NCBI GenBank assembly: GCA_902492935.1
Contig: CABUNJ010000029.1
Coordinates: forward strand, 1-31,958
Origin: an uncultured Collinsella sp.
Lineage (GTDB): Bacteria; Actinomycetota; Coriobacteriia; Coriobacteriales; Coriobacteriaceae
Direction: 5' to 3'
DNA length: 31,958 nt
The translations under genes and the position numbers were made by a program. Position 1 is the first letter of the stretch. Every line of letters starts with the position of its first letter. Below are positions 25,175 through 31,958 of the stretch, piece by piece. The notes under the pieces are model-generated. The model searched no databases. It saw nothing but the letters and a program-made list of their open reading frames with translations, and had not been told where the DNA came from.

Positions 25175-26002
25175 ATGGCCTTTGCAGAAAAACTCATCGC
25201 CGTCCGCCGCGCCAACAATCTCACCCAAGAACAGCTCGCCGCCAAGCTCTACGTCACGCGCCAAGCCGTCAGCCGTTGGGAGCGCGACGAGGTCACCCCG
25301 GGCATCGACATGATGAAGCTCATTGCCGCCGTAACCGGCGAGCCGCTGTCTCACCTGCTCGAAATGCCCGAGCATTATTGCCAAAGCTGCGGCATGATAC
25401 TCACGCCCGACGACTGCGGCACCGATGCCACGGGCGCCACGACCGACCATTACTGCAAGTGGTGCTACGACCGCGGCAAGTACACCTACGACACCACCAT
25501 GGAGGCGATGATCGAGGATTGTGCCCCGCGGCTGGCGCAAAACACCGGCATGTCGCTCGACGAAGCCGTCTCGCTCATGGGCGCTGTCCTGCCGCAACTG
25601 GAGCGCTGGCGCACCGTGCAGGAAAACGAGGAACGCTACGGCGCCGAAGCGCGGGCGCGCTATGGCGATGAGGCTATCGATGCAGCAAACGAAGCGCTGC
25701 TGGACATGGACCCTCGGACGTGGAACGACATGAAAGAACTTGAACGCGCTGTTCTGGGCCAGCTTTCGATTGCCATGGGCATTGGCGACCCAGAGAGCAA
25801 CGAGGCCCACAAACTTGTCGCAATGCACCGTCGATGGATTGGCCTTAATTGGGGACACGGGCCCCAAGACGAAGCATACCTGGGCCTCGCCCACGGCTAT
25901 CTTGCCGATCAGCGCTTTATCGACTACTACGACAAGCCCTGCGGCACCGGAGCCACGGCGTTTCTGGTACAGGCCATCGAGTCGTCGTTGACGTGCGCAT
26001 AG
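25175..26002 (+). CDS. XRE regulator fused to a zinc ribbon and a TipAS-like drug-binding domain
   Basis: A 275-residue protein with three parts. Residues 1-65 are an XRE helix-turn-helix (KLIAVRRANNLTQEQLAAKL, YVTRQAVSRWERDEVTPGID). Residues 67-150 match the putative zinc ribbon PF12674, with Cys69, Cys72 (CQSC), Cys94 and Cys97 (CKWC), GTDATG and a KYTYDTTMEAMIEDC stretch. Residues about 153-271 resemble TipAS: RYGDEAIDAANEALLDMDPR, AMGIGDPESNEAHKLVAMHRRWI, YLADQRFIDYYD. TipAS binds thiopeptide and other antibiotics and is normally fused to a MerR-type domain. AAAGGAG lies before the ATG. The glutaredoxin gene follows 51 bases later and may be its target. Sensing of a drug or thiol stress is inference. 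Confidence 0.85.
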   Translation: MAFAEKLIAVRRANNLTQEQLAAKLYVTRQAVSRWERDEVTPGIDMMKLIAAVTGEPLSHLLEMPEHYCQSCGMILTPDDCGTDATGATTDHYCKWCYDRGKYTYDTTMEAMIEDCAPRLAQNTGMSLDEAVSLMGAVLPQLERWRTVQENEERYGAEARARYGDEAIDAANEALLDMDPRTWNDMKELERAVLGQLSIAMGIGDPESNEAHKLVAMHRRWIGLNWGHGPQDEAYLGLAHGYLADQRFIDYYDKPCGTGATAFLVQAIESSLTCA

Positions 26003-26053
26003 ACTGCGGCGGCTTTGGGTATTTCAATCGAAACCTCAACCGATTGGAGACCC

Positions 26054-26299
26054 ATGGCTACTAATCATGAGCTCACGCTGTACGTTATGACCGGCTGCCC
26101 GTATTGCATAAAAGTCAAACGATTCCTTGCCGATAACGGTGTGACCATCCCCGAGCGCAACATCTCAACCGACTCCGATGCCGAACAGACACTCATCGCC
26201 GTCGGCGGAAAACGCCAGGTTCCCTGCCTGTTCATCGACGGCGAACCGCTCTACGAGTCAAGCGACATCATCGCATGGGTGCAGGAGAATCTGCTCTAG
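26054..26299 (+). CDS. Glutaredoxin family protein
   Basis: An 81-residue thioredoxin-fold protein. The dithiol active site is Cys15-Pro-Tyr-Cys18 after LTLYVMTG, and the cis-proline loop is RQVPCLFIDG. The C-terminus YESSDIIAWVQENL is the usual last helix, with an SSDI glutathione-binding-like segment. Length fits a minimal glutaredoxin or NrdH-like protein. Such proteins reduce disulfides, or deliver electrons to ribonucleotide reductase in the NrdH case. The ATG at 26054 has GGAGA four bases upstream. It follows the XRE-TipAS gene in the same direction and is ended by the hairpin within the 71-base repeat at 26337. Confidence 0.88.
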   Translation: MATNHELTLYVMTGCPYCIKVKRFLADNGVTIPERNISTDSDAEQTLIAVGGKRQVPCLFIDGEPLYESSDIIAWVQENLL

Positions 26300-26336
26300 T
26301 ACGCACGCTCTGTCCGTCCAGGGCCCCAACCCATAC

Positions 26337-26407
26337 GACCCAAACATGTACACCAGCATCCAAAGTCGACATTTTTCGACATCTTTGGATGCTGGCGTAC
26401 AGCTTTT
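26337..26407. repeat. 71-base direct repeat, copy 1, with terminator-like hairpin
   Basis: Identical at 70 of 71 positions to 27417-27487. Inside is an 18-base stem, GTACACCAGCATCCAAAG (26348-26365) with CTTTGGATGCTGGCGTAC (26383-26400), broken at one position in this copy, followed by AGCTTTT. The loop includes TCGAC/GTCGA motifs. It lies 38 bases after the glutaredoxin stop and probably acts as its terminator, while the conservation outside the hairpin marks it as a repeated element. Confidence 0.85.
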
Positions 26408-26494
26408 GGGTAGTCATGGACGCTCTTAGCCGGCTAATTGTTTGAGGCGACCTTTGGATTATGGCTGTTTGACGCCTCTGGAAAGGTTTCCGAG

Positions 26495-26735
26495 AGGGCT
26501 GTGGTCAAAAAAAGGCAAATATGAGTACTGCTACCTGTTTAGTAGCAGCGATTTTGATCACTTCAGGAACCATTCAACGTTCCACTCGTCCGCAGACGAC
26601 GTTATTTCTCCTCATATGTTCAATAAAAGTAGCTCCTAATGGGAACAAATCTCATCAGGAGCTACTATTTATAGCAAAATAAATGCAACCATAATGGCAA
26701 CAGTACTCATATTTGCCCTTTTTTGACCACGACCC
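26495..26735. repeat. Tail-to-tail pair of related repeats forming a large imperfect palindrome
   Basis: Bases 26501-26530 (starting GTGGTCAAAAAA, ending ATGAGTACTG) are inverted at 26701-26730 with one mismatch, and the match continues weakly to GAGGG on the outer side. The inner ends are AGTAGCTCCTAATGGG (26628-26643) and CTCATCAGGAGCTACT (26653-26668), also inverted. So one 145-base and one 80-90-base copy meet near 26646. Each copy contains AAGG, a short spacer and ATGAGTACTG..., which would translate as MSTxxxxVAxIL-type hydrophobic peptides (13 residues in the minus copy, 53 in the plus copy). The DNA is more AT-rich than its surroundings. Whether anything is made from it is unknown. 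Confidence 0.75.
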
Positions 26736-26783
26736 TCCAGAATAGTCGCTGAGAACGACACTAAATGACAAAATCCGACACTT

Positions 26784-26830
26784 GGACGTTCTTATATGAG
26801 TAGCCATTGAAGGACACCTAACGACTACTC
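26784..26830. repeat. Dispersed GGGACGT-type repeat, degenerate copy 3
   Basis: GGACGTTCTT (26784-26793) is followed by ATGAGTAG and then CCATTGAAGGACACCT, and by CGACTACTCC. The order of elements resembles the TCATTGGGGACGTTCTTAAATGACTAG unit elsewhere in the window, with many changes. It looks like a decayed copy. Confidence 0.45.
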
Positions 26831-26832
26831 CC

Positions 26833-26857
26833 ATTCGCGACACACTGTGTCGCGAAT
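26833..26857. repeat. Short perfect palindrome
   Basis: ATTCGCGACAC (26833-26843) and GTGTCGCGAAT (26847-26857) are a perfect 11-base inverted repeat around ACT. It follows the degenerate repeat and may be a site bound by a protein or a small hairpin. From here to 27050 no gene is supported; only a short inverted pair AATGAGCAT/ATGCTCATT (26942-26950, 26993-27001) stands out. Confidence 0.5.
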
Positions 26858-27050
26858 TAAGCTGGCCCCATTACCGAAGACCAGTGAGAGCTCCTGCCCA
26901 GAATCTCGATAGCTTAATAAAGGGCTCCCCTCCGGAAGTTCAATGAGCATCCAAATTCCAAGCTGAAAAGCAAAGGAGTATCGAAGCCGTCAATGCTCAT
27001 TTTCTATCGAACAGGCGGGGCAAAACAAGCTAATTAGCCCGATGAACTGC

Positions 27051-27117
27051 TTGTATTTTTGTCTACAAAATTGTATACAAAAAGAGAATCCGAGAACCGG
27101 CGCTCGACATTATGTCG
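27051..27117 (+). promoter_or_regulatory. Promoter and operators of the ribbon-helix-helix gene
   Basis: TTGTAT (27051-27056) and TATACA (27074-27079) are 17 bases apart. A dyad, GTCTACAAA/ATTGTATAC flanked by T5 and A5 (27056-27083), covers the -10 region, and a second one CGACAT-T-ATGTCG lies at 27105-27117 just before the ribosome site. Antitoxin-like ribbon-helix-helix proteins usually bind such dyads over their own promoters. Confidence 0.6.
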
Positions 27118-27133
27118 ATCGATAGGAGGCGCC

Positions 27134-27400
27134 ATGGATGCTAAGCAGCTCGAAAAGATGATGGGGTTTGCTCCCGGAGAGTTGAAGAAAGCCGCGGAAG
27201 CCTACGAAAAAGATGAGTGGCCGAAGGGTCGCACCATCAAGCTGGGAAGGCCGTCGATCTCTGATGAGCCGAGCGTCGTTATATCAGCACGTGTGGGCGA
27301 ATCGATTCTTGAGGCGTTTGACGAAAAAGCCAAACGCCATGGGCAAACACGCACGGAGCGGCTCAGAGAGCTCATTACACTTGATGCACTGATTGCCTAG
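27134..27400 (+). CDS. Ribbon-helix-helix protein, orphan antitoxin-like
   Basis: An 88-residue protein. Residues about 1-40 are charged and partly helical (MDAKQLEKMMGFAPGELKKA), and about 46-82 fit a ribbon-helix-helix DNA-binding fold: SVVISARVGESILEAFDEKAKRHGQTRTERLRELI, with a beta strand, helix, turn and helix as in CopG/Arc-type proteins. AGGAGG lies four bases before ATG 27134. In toxin-antitoxin pairs such a gene would be followed or preceded by a small toxin gene; none is present here, as a 71-base repeat begins 17 bases after the stop. The promoter dyads suggest self-repression. It could be an orphan antitoxin or a stand-alone regulator. Confidence 0.7.
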   Translation: MDAKQLEKMMGFAPGELKKAAEAYEKDEWPKGRTIKLGRPSISDEPSVVISARVGESILEAFDEKAKRHGQTRTERLRELITLDALIA

Positions 27401-27416
27401 GCCCGCTCCCCCGTCG

Positions 27417-27487
27417 GACCCAAACATGTACACCAGCATCCAAAGTCGACATTTTTCGACATCTTTGGATGCTGGTGTACAGCTTTT
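27417..27487. repeat. 71-base direct repeat, copy 2, with terminator-like hairpin
   Basis: Second copy of the repeat at 26337-26407, exactly 1,080 bases away. Here the 18-base stem (27428-27445 with 27463-27480) is perfect and is followed by AGCTTTTT, so it is a good intrinsic terminator for the ribbon-helix-helix gene. The two copies bracket the AT-rich repeat patch. Confidence 0.88.
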
Positions 27488-27495
27488 TGCTACAT

Positions 27496-27552
27496 AGTCG
27501 TTGAGGACGTCCTTAAATGACCAGTCGTTAAAGAACGCCCCCCGATGACTAG
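27496..27552. repeat. Dispersed GGGACGT-type repeat, copy 4
   Basis: TAGTCGTTGAGGACGTCCTT (27496-27515) with AAATGACCAGTCG, then AAAGAACGCCCCCCGATGACTAGT (ends 27552) in the inverted sense. It is a diverged version of the unit at 16195-16278 and ends exactly at the TAA stop codon of the dihydrouridine synthase gene (27553-27555), so it could form the 3' hairpin of that message. Confidence 0.7.
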
Positions 27553-28506
27553 TTAGCCGTGGAAGCGGGCTATGGGTGCAAGTGGCTGCTCGCGAAAGAC
27601 GCGCTCGACGGCAGCGCGGTATTCGTCGACCTTTTTGGTCTTGCGTACGATCTTGTGGACGGTAGCGGGATCAGCGAAAGCGCACTTGGCGTAGAACCAC
27701 CACTCCTTCATACGAAAGACCGCGTTGCCGCCAATCTCTTCTGCATAGGCCGCAAACAGCGTGTCGTGGAAACGCTGCAGTTCGGCTGCCGTGGCAGCAG
27801 GGCCGCCGTTGACCATGCGAGCCAAAGCGGGGTTCGCGAGCAGGCCACGCCCCAGCATCACATGGCGCGTGCCGGGATAGGCCCCCACCAGCGCGTCCAT
27901 ATCCTCAAGATCGAAAATGTCGCCGTTATAGGCCACGGGGAACGGCGCACGCTCCAGCGTCTCGCCGTAAAACTCTTTGCGCGGCGAGCCCGTATAGCGG
28001 TCCTTTTGCACGCGCGGGTGCACGATCAGCTCTGCCAACGGCATGCGGCAATACAGATCGAGCACACGCTCGTACTCGTCATCGCGTTCCAACCCCAGCC
28101 TGGTCTTTACCGATACCGGCAACGGCGACCGCCCACACACATCGCTCAAGAACACCTCGAGCTCGTCGAGATTGCGCAAGAAGCCCGAGCCCTTGCCCTT
28201 GGCGACAACCGTTCCCGAGGGGCAGCCCAAGTTGAGATTGACCTCGCGATAGCCCATGTCGGCGAGCACCTGCGCCGCCCACACAAACTCGTCCGCGTTC
28301 TTGGACATCAGCTGAGGCACCACGTTGAGCCCCTGATTATTGGCAGGATCAATCTCCTTAAACGCCTTGCCGCCAAAGCGGTTTCCCACCCGCGGCGGCG
28401 GCAAAAACGGCGTGTAATAGCAATCGAGCGCACCGAAGCACTCCGCATGCACGCGACGGAACACATGCCCGGTTATCCCCTCCATAGGGGCCAACGATAG
28501 AATCAT
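27553..28506 (-). CDS. tRNA-dihydrouridine synthase family protein
   Basis: A 317-residue FMN-dependent Dus enzyme, which reduces uridine to dihydrouridine in tRNA loops. The start MILSLAPMEGITGHVFRRVHAECFG is typical, followed by YYTPFLPPPR (30-39). The active site is NLNLGCPSGTVVAKGKGSGFL (90-110) with Cys95 as proton donor, and VSVKTRLG provides the FMN-contacting lysine. LIVHPRVQKDRYTG and VAYNGDIF are flavin-binding strands, and MLGRGLLANP contacts the phosphate. The C-terminal helical domain (about 240-317) is present. The exact target uridine cannot be decided (DusA, B or C type). It is a single gene between the repeat at 27496 and the ABC fusion gene upstream on the same strand. Confidence 0.92.
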   Translation of the reverse strand: MILSLAPMEGITGHVFRRVHAECFGALDCYYTPFLPPPRVGNRFGGKAFKEIDPANNQGLNVVPQLMSKNADEFVWAAQVLADMGYREVNLNLGCPSGTVVAKGKGSGFLRNLDELEVFLSDVCGRSPLPVSVKTRLGLERDDEYERVLDLYCRMPLAELIVHPRVQKDRYTGSPRKEFYGETLERAPFPVAYNGDIFDLEDMDALVGAYPGTRHVMLGRGLLANPALARMVNGGPAATAAELQRFHDTLFAAYAEEIGGNAVFRMKEWWFYAKCAFADPATVHKIVRKTKKVDEYRAAVERVFREQPLAPIARFHG

Positions 28507-28531
28507 CTACTCTTCTCTCATATCAACGAAC

Positions 28532-28558
28532 GTGACAAAGGAACAACCCTTTTGTCAC
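28532..28558 (-). terminator. Hairpin after the large ABC gene
   Basis: GTGACAAAGG (28532-28541) pairs with CCCTTTTGTCAC (28547-28558) with one extra A:T pair. It begins on the minus strand directly after the stop codon (28560-28562) of the ABC fusion gene. There is no long T-run, so it is a moderate candidate. Confidence 0.45.
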
Positions 28559-28559
28559 A

Positions 28560-31500
28560 TTATTCGGAGCGCAGGGCTTCGACGGGGTCCTTCCTGGATG
28601 CGCTACGGGCCGGCAGCAGGCCGGCAACAACCGTCAGCAGCACCGAAATCGCGATGAGCACCAGCGCATCCTGCACGGGCAGACTCATCAGGTTGGGTAC
28701 TTGTTTGGCAGCAAGCGCCCAGGTATTAACCGGAAAGCTCACGAGCACCACAACGACAATGGCAAAGACGCCGGCGATGAGGCCCTCGATAAAGGTCTCG
28801 GCGTTGAACACGTTTGCCACGTTGCGCTTCGACGCACCAATTGCGCGTAGGATGCCGATCTCCTTCTTGCGCTCCAGTACGCTGATGTAGGTGATGATGC
28901 CGATCATGATGGAGCTCACGACCAGGCTGATGCTCACGAACGCGATGAGCACCAAGCTGATGGTATTCACGATATCAGTCACCGAGCCCATGATGATGCC
29001 CATGTAGTCGGTGTACGAGATTGCCTGCTCATCGTGGCCGGCCGCTTTAACCTGCTTGTTGTACGCATCGATGTGATCGAGTACGCGCTCCTTGGCCTCA
29101 AAGTCGCGCGGGAAAATCTTAACCGAGATGGGGTCTGCCTCATCCGCATAGCCCAACGTGGTCAGATTGTTGTCGTAGGTGAGCTTCGAAGCCTTGGCAT
29201 AGCTCATCATGAGCGAACTCAGGTCCTCGGCGTCCATGTTGAAATGGATGGCACGAGCAAAGGCGCTCGCATCCACGTGCATGGCGCTCGCCAGGTTGGC
29301 AAAACTCGAAGACATCTGCGTCGCCATCTGGTCCATAAGCCCCGCTGCGCCCGCCTTGAGCTGGGACGATACCGTCGACGCTACCTGCTCGCTGATTGCC
29401 TTCATCACCTGATCCATAGCCTGCTGCAGATACGGAGCCAGTTGCTTTTGCACATAGTCGGCCATCGCCTGCTGTAGGCGCTCTGCCAGGACGTCGCCGC
29501 CGAGGGCCTTGAGCTGAGCCAGGATTTGCTGGGCTGCGGCATCATTCTCAAGATACGCCGAGAACGCGGAAGCAAGCTTTGACACGCCCTTAAGATCATC
29601 GGGCGTCAACGCCTTAAACTGATCAGACTGCAAAAATCCCTCAAACAGCCGGTTGGCTAGTGTTCCCACCTGCTGCATTTGCTCGGGCGTGAGTTCCAGA
29701 CCGTCAAAGATGCCCGAGAAATCTGGGGCTGGCGCTTTGGCCATGATGTCGCTGAAGTCGATGTCCTTACCAACGCCCGAAAGGTCAATGTCCAGCCCGG
29801 ACAAGTCAAGACCAGACAGGTCCATACCGCCAGCCGCACCCGAGAGCGCAGACGTATCGAACGAGAACGCGCTCTTGAGCGCCGCCTCGTCCACACTGAA
29901 CATGCTGCCCAGATCCACACCTTGCTTGGCCTCGCCTTGCAGCTCATCGAAAGACTTGCCCGTAAAGACATCCGTCTCGGGGCGGGCGAGTTGCTCCTGC
30001 ACAATCTGCGAATCGGCGGCGCGTTCCATAAGCTGGCGAGTCAGCGCATGCGTGTAGGCAATGCCCGGGGACAACGCGCTCGCGTTGGCGGTCTCGTTGG
30101 GTCGCACCACGCCCACAATGTGCACGTCGATACCGTCGGCAACCTTGGCGGCCATAAAGTCGGTGTCGCCAGACATATCGGTCCACATGCCGGTCTCTTC
30201 GTTTTTGCGATACGCATCGGCCGGCGACAGCACCTTAAACGTCGTGGACAGCGCATCGTCGTAGGTAAAGTCGGCGCCGGTCTCGGGCGTTTCGACCCCA
30301 CCATCGGCCGTCATAGCACTGTTAACCAGGTCGTTGAGCTCATCGATATCCAGCGCGCCGATGCTGTAGAGCGTGTAGTCGCCCACCGTGCCACGACTCG
30401 AAAGCACCATCACGGCTTCGTTGGCGGACGTGGGCCAATGACCGGCGACGACATCGTACTGGCTGTCGAGCAGGCTCTGGTCGTCGATCATCTCGTTAAA
30501 GACCGAGGTTCCCATGGACTCCATGCTCACCGTTGCTGCCGAGCTCGCGCCGCCGCTCATGGCCTCGGTCATGGCATTGGGCACCAGACGCACGGGCTTC
30601 TCGTCTCCCTTGCCCGCGCGATAGACAACCGGCGTTACGCCATAGCCGTACTGAATAGCGTTGACCTCTTTGTCGATGCCGTCGCCACCGGCATCGAGCC
30701 ATGCCTTAAAGCTCGTCATGTCGTTGGACTTAACACTTGCAAACATATCCTTTACGGCCGTGACCACGGGAATCTTATCGGTCCCCTTAATTTTGCCGTC
30801 GGTGCCGTCATCGGACGAGCCCTCGTTCTTGGACGTCTCATCATCCGCAGCCCCCTGCCCGCCCATCATGGACGACAGGTCGTAATCCTGCTTGGAAATG
30901 GTAAGCGGGTAGCTCGAGAGCGTGTCCTCCTCGACCTTTTTGATGTAGCCGTTTACGCCATTGGAGAGCGCCAGGATCGCCGCGATGCCGATAATGCCAA
31001 TCGAGCCCGCAAAGGCCGTCATGGCCGTACGGCCCTTTTTGGTCATGAGGTTGCGGGCAGAAAGTCCCAGCGCCGTCACAAAGCTCATCGAGGTTTTGCG
31101 CGTAGGCTTGGCCTCGCGGCGCGTGGCGTCAGCGACATCGAAAGGATCGGAATCGTCGGTGATCTTGCCGTCCGCCAGGTTGACGATGCGCGTGGCGTAC
31201 TGGTACGCCAGCTCGGGATTGTGCGTGACCATGATAACCAGGCGGTCGCGCGCCACGTCCTTGAGCAAATCCATGACCTGCACGGACGTTGCGGAATCCA
31301 AGGCGCCGGTCGGCTCGTCTGCCAGCACAATCTCGGGATCGTTGATTAGGGCGCGGGCGATGGCTACACGCTGCATCTGCCCGCCCGAAAGCTGGCTCGG
31401 GCGCTTGTTAACGTGCTCGCCCAGGCCGACTTTCTCCAACGCCTCGCGCGCACGCTGGCGGCGCTCGGCATGTCCCACGCCCGTGAGCGTGAGTGCCAGC

Positions 31501-31814
31501 TCCACGTTTTCCAAAATGGTCTGATGCGGAATGAGGTTATAGCTTTGGAACACAAAGCCGATGCGGTTGTTGCGATAGGCGTCCCAATCGCGATCGTGAA
31601 AGTCCTTGGTCGAGATGCCGTCGATCAACAGGTCACCAGAATCAAAGTGATCGAGCCCACCGATAACGTTGAGCATCGTAGTTTTACCCGAGCCCGAGGG
31701 ACCCAGAATGGCCACGAACTCGTTATCGCGAAAAGCCAGGCTCACGTTATCGAGCGCCACCTGCGTAAACGACTGCGTAACGTACCTTTTGCAAATACCT
31801 TTGAGCTCCAACAT
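28560..31814 (-). CDS. MacB-like ABC transporter, ATPase and permease fused, with very large outer domain
   Basis: A 1,084-residue fusion. Residues 1-225 are a LolD/MacB-type ATPase: Walker A GPSGSGKT (about 39-46), signature LSGGQMQR, Walker B IVLADEPTGALD, switch MVTHNPELA. A basic linker leads to membrane helix 1 (about 245-275, AGSIGIIGIAAILALSNGVNG). The outer region (about 285-935) is about 650 residues against about 230 in E. coli MacB, and includes a DLSGLDLSGLDIDLSGVG repeat (about 661-680) and a long Q- and A-rich helical segment (about 740-850). Three further helices with the FtsX core YISVLERKKEIGILRAIGASKRNV end the protein. Such fusions in gut Gram-positives are annotated as antibiotic or peptide exporters. 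The ATG at 31814 follows GAGAGG. Confidence 0.88.
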   Translation of the reverse strand: MLELKGICKRYVTQSFTQVALDNVSLAFRDNEFVAILGPSGSGKTTMLNVIGGLDHFDSGDLLIDGISTKDFHDRDWDAYRNNRIGFVFQSYNLIPHQTILENVELALTLTGVGHAERRQRAREALEKVGLGEHVNKRPSQLSGGQMQRVAIARALINDPEIVLADEPTGALDSATSVQVMDLLKDVARDRLVIMVTHNPELAYQYATRIVNLADGKITDDSDPFDVADATRREAKPTRKTSMSFVTALGLSARNLMTKKGRTAMTAFAGSIGIIGIAAILALSNGVNGYIKKVEEDTLSSYPLTISKQDYDLSSMMGGQGAADDETSKNEGSSDDGTDGKIKGTDKIPVVTAVKDMFASVKSNDMTSFKAWLDAGGDGIDKEVNAIQYGYGVTPVVYRAGKGDEKPVRLVPNAMTEAMSGGASSAATVSMESMGTSVFNEMIDDQSLLDSQYDVVAGHWPTSANEAVMVLSSRGTVGDYTLYSIGALDIDELNDLVNSAMTADGGVETPETGADFTYDDALSTTFKVLSPADAYRKNEETGMWTDMSGDTDFMAAKVADGIDVHIVGVVRPNETANASALSPGIAYTHALTRQLMERAADSQIVQEQLARPETDVFTGKSFDELQGEAKQGVDLGSMFSVDEAALKSAFSFDTSALSGAAGGMDLSGLDLSGLDIDLSGVGKDIDFSDIMAKAPAPDFSGIFDGLELTPEQMQQVGTLANRLFEGFLQSDQFKALTPDDLKGVSKLASAFSAYLENDAAAQQILAQLKALGGDVLAERLQQAMADYVQKQLAPYLQQAMDQVMKAISEQVASTVSSQLKAGAAGLMDQMATQMSSSFANLASAMHVDASAFARAIHFNMDAEDLSSLMMSYAKASKLTYDNNLTTLGYADEADPISVKIFPRDFEAKERVLDHIDAYNKQVKAAGHDEQAISYTDYMGIIMGSVTDIVNTISLVLIAFVSISLVVSSIMIGIITYISVLERKKEIGILRAIGASKRNVANVFNAETFIEGLIAGVFAIVVVVLVSFPVNTWALAAKQVPNLMSLPVQDALVLIAISVLLTVVAGLLPARSASRKDPVEALRSE

Positions 31815-31902
31815 GGACGGCAACCTCTCCCACGCGGGCGCACTCGCCCGCTCTCCCCCGCCGTTCGTATTCGACGCGTTTGTCCTACTCTATCCCCATT
31901 TT
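31815..31902 (-). promoter_or_regulatory. Leader of the ABC fusion gene, next to the IS boundary
   Basis: Only 89 bases separate the gene start from the IS tip at 31903, so the IS lies within or just upstream of the promoter region. No convincing -10/-35 pair is visible, and GC-rich stretches GCGGGCGAGTGCGCCCGC could form a short hairpin. Transcription might come from the IS itself, which is speculation. Confidence 0.3.
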
Positions 31903-31958
31903 TGGCTCTTCGGTGGTTTCTGTGGGAGAGATTCCGGCATAGGCCCAGCTCAGCGGGC
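31903..31958. mobile_element. Right boundary: end of an ISL3-type insertion sequence
   Basis: Exact reverse complement of bases 1-56, with the tip GGCTCTTCGGTGG at 31904-31916. The element body lies to the right of the window. Together with the left end this indicates two copies facing away from the window; see the left boundary entry for the limits of the family call. Confidence 0.55.

Noticed and set aside
25043..25894. N-terminal extension of the trmO frame to 532 residues
   Set aside because: It is antisense to the XRE-TipAS gene, shows no domain, and TrmO proteins start near 25042.
26442..26843. Two small frames of about 62-65 residues sharing WSKKGKYEYC
   Set aside because: The shared residues come from the inverted repeat arms read in the same frame; no ribosome site, so they are probably not proteins in this frame.
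26300..27133. A hidden toxin gene for the ribbon-helix-helix protein
   Set aside because: No frame with a ribosome site and a toxin-like fold (RelE, BrnT, PIN, HicA) could be found on either strand.
29679..31349. Long open frame opposite the MacB-like gene
   Set aside because: Shadow of the fusion transporter; composition is typical of reverse-strand high-GC translation.

Overview
This 31,958-base window looks like chromosomal DNA from a high-GC gut actinobacterium of the Coriobacteriia, most likely Collinsella or a close relative. That assignment is inference from codon and base composition, strong AGGAGG-type ribosome binding sites, gene content and the style of the intergenic repeats; no rRNA or marker gene is present to prove it. 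The first 56 bases and the last 56 bases are exact reverse complements. Each contains what looks like the tip of an ISL3-type insertion sequence, so the window probably runs between two copies of one IS and stops where the assembly could not pass it.

Layout. 1-3,480: GNAT acetyltransferase, a small CxxC protein, the rRNA methyltransferases RsmJ and RlmA, a 47-residue membrane peptide with an excellent ribosome binding site, and a 4-TM protein. 3,690-7,030: MATE exporter, then a LysR regulator divergent from an EamA-type permease. 7,119-11,077: uracil-DNA glycosylase (ung), then on the minus strand peptide release factor 3 (prfC) and a pair made of a VUT-family (queuosine-precursor-type) transporter and a short-chain dehydrogenase; the transporter leader may hold a preQ1-like aptamer. 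11,078-11,629: a 552-base gap carrying four evenly spaced long palindromes. 11,630-13,610: a YtrA-like GntR / ABC ATPase / ABC permease operon with an operator dyad over its promoter. 13,701-16,126 (minus): CLC channel, LOG-family phosphoribohydrolase and two-TM K+ channel. 16,371-22,826: two convergent sensory systems, a BvgS-like hybrid kinase with two fused periplasmic binding domains facing a split system (binding lipoprotein plus hybrid kinase), with a Nim-like flavoprotein between. 22,970-26,299: MalY/PatB-type C-S lyase, TrmO, an XRE / zinc-ribbon / TipAS fusion regulator and a glutaredoxin. 26,300-27,555: a repeat-rich, more AT-rich patch bracketed by 71-base direct repeats, holding an orphan ribbon-helix-helix gene. 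27,553-31,814: a tRNA-dihydrouridine synthase and a very large MacB-like ABC ATPase-permease fusion.

Most genes are ordinary housekeeping or transport genes. Five of them (rsmJ, rlmA, trmO, dus and probably the VUT transporter) concern rRNA or tRNA modification, but they are scattered and not an operon. The signals most worth following are the four-palindrome array, the dispersed repeats around 26.3-27.5 kb (and the GGGACGT-type repeats at 3.5, 16.2, 26.8 and 27.5 kb), the twin extracytoplasmic-sensing kinases, and the XRE-TipAS fusion. No tRNA, rRNA, CRISPR array or phage gene was seen.
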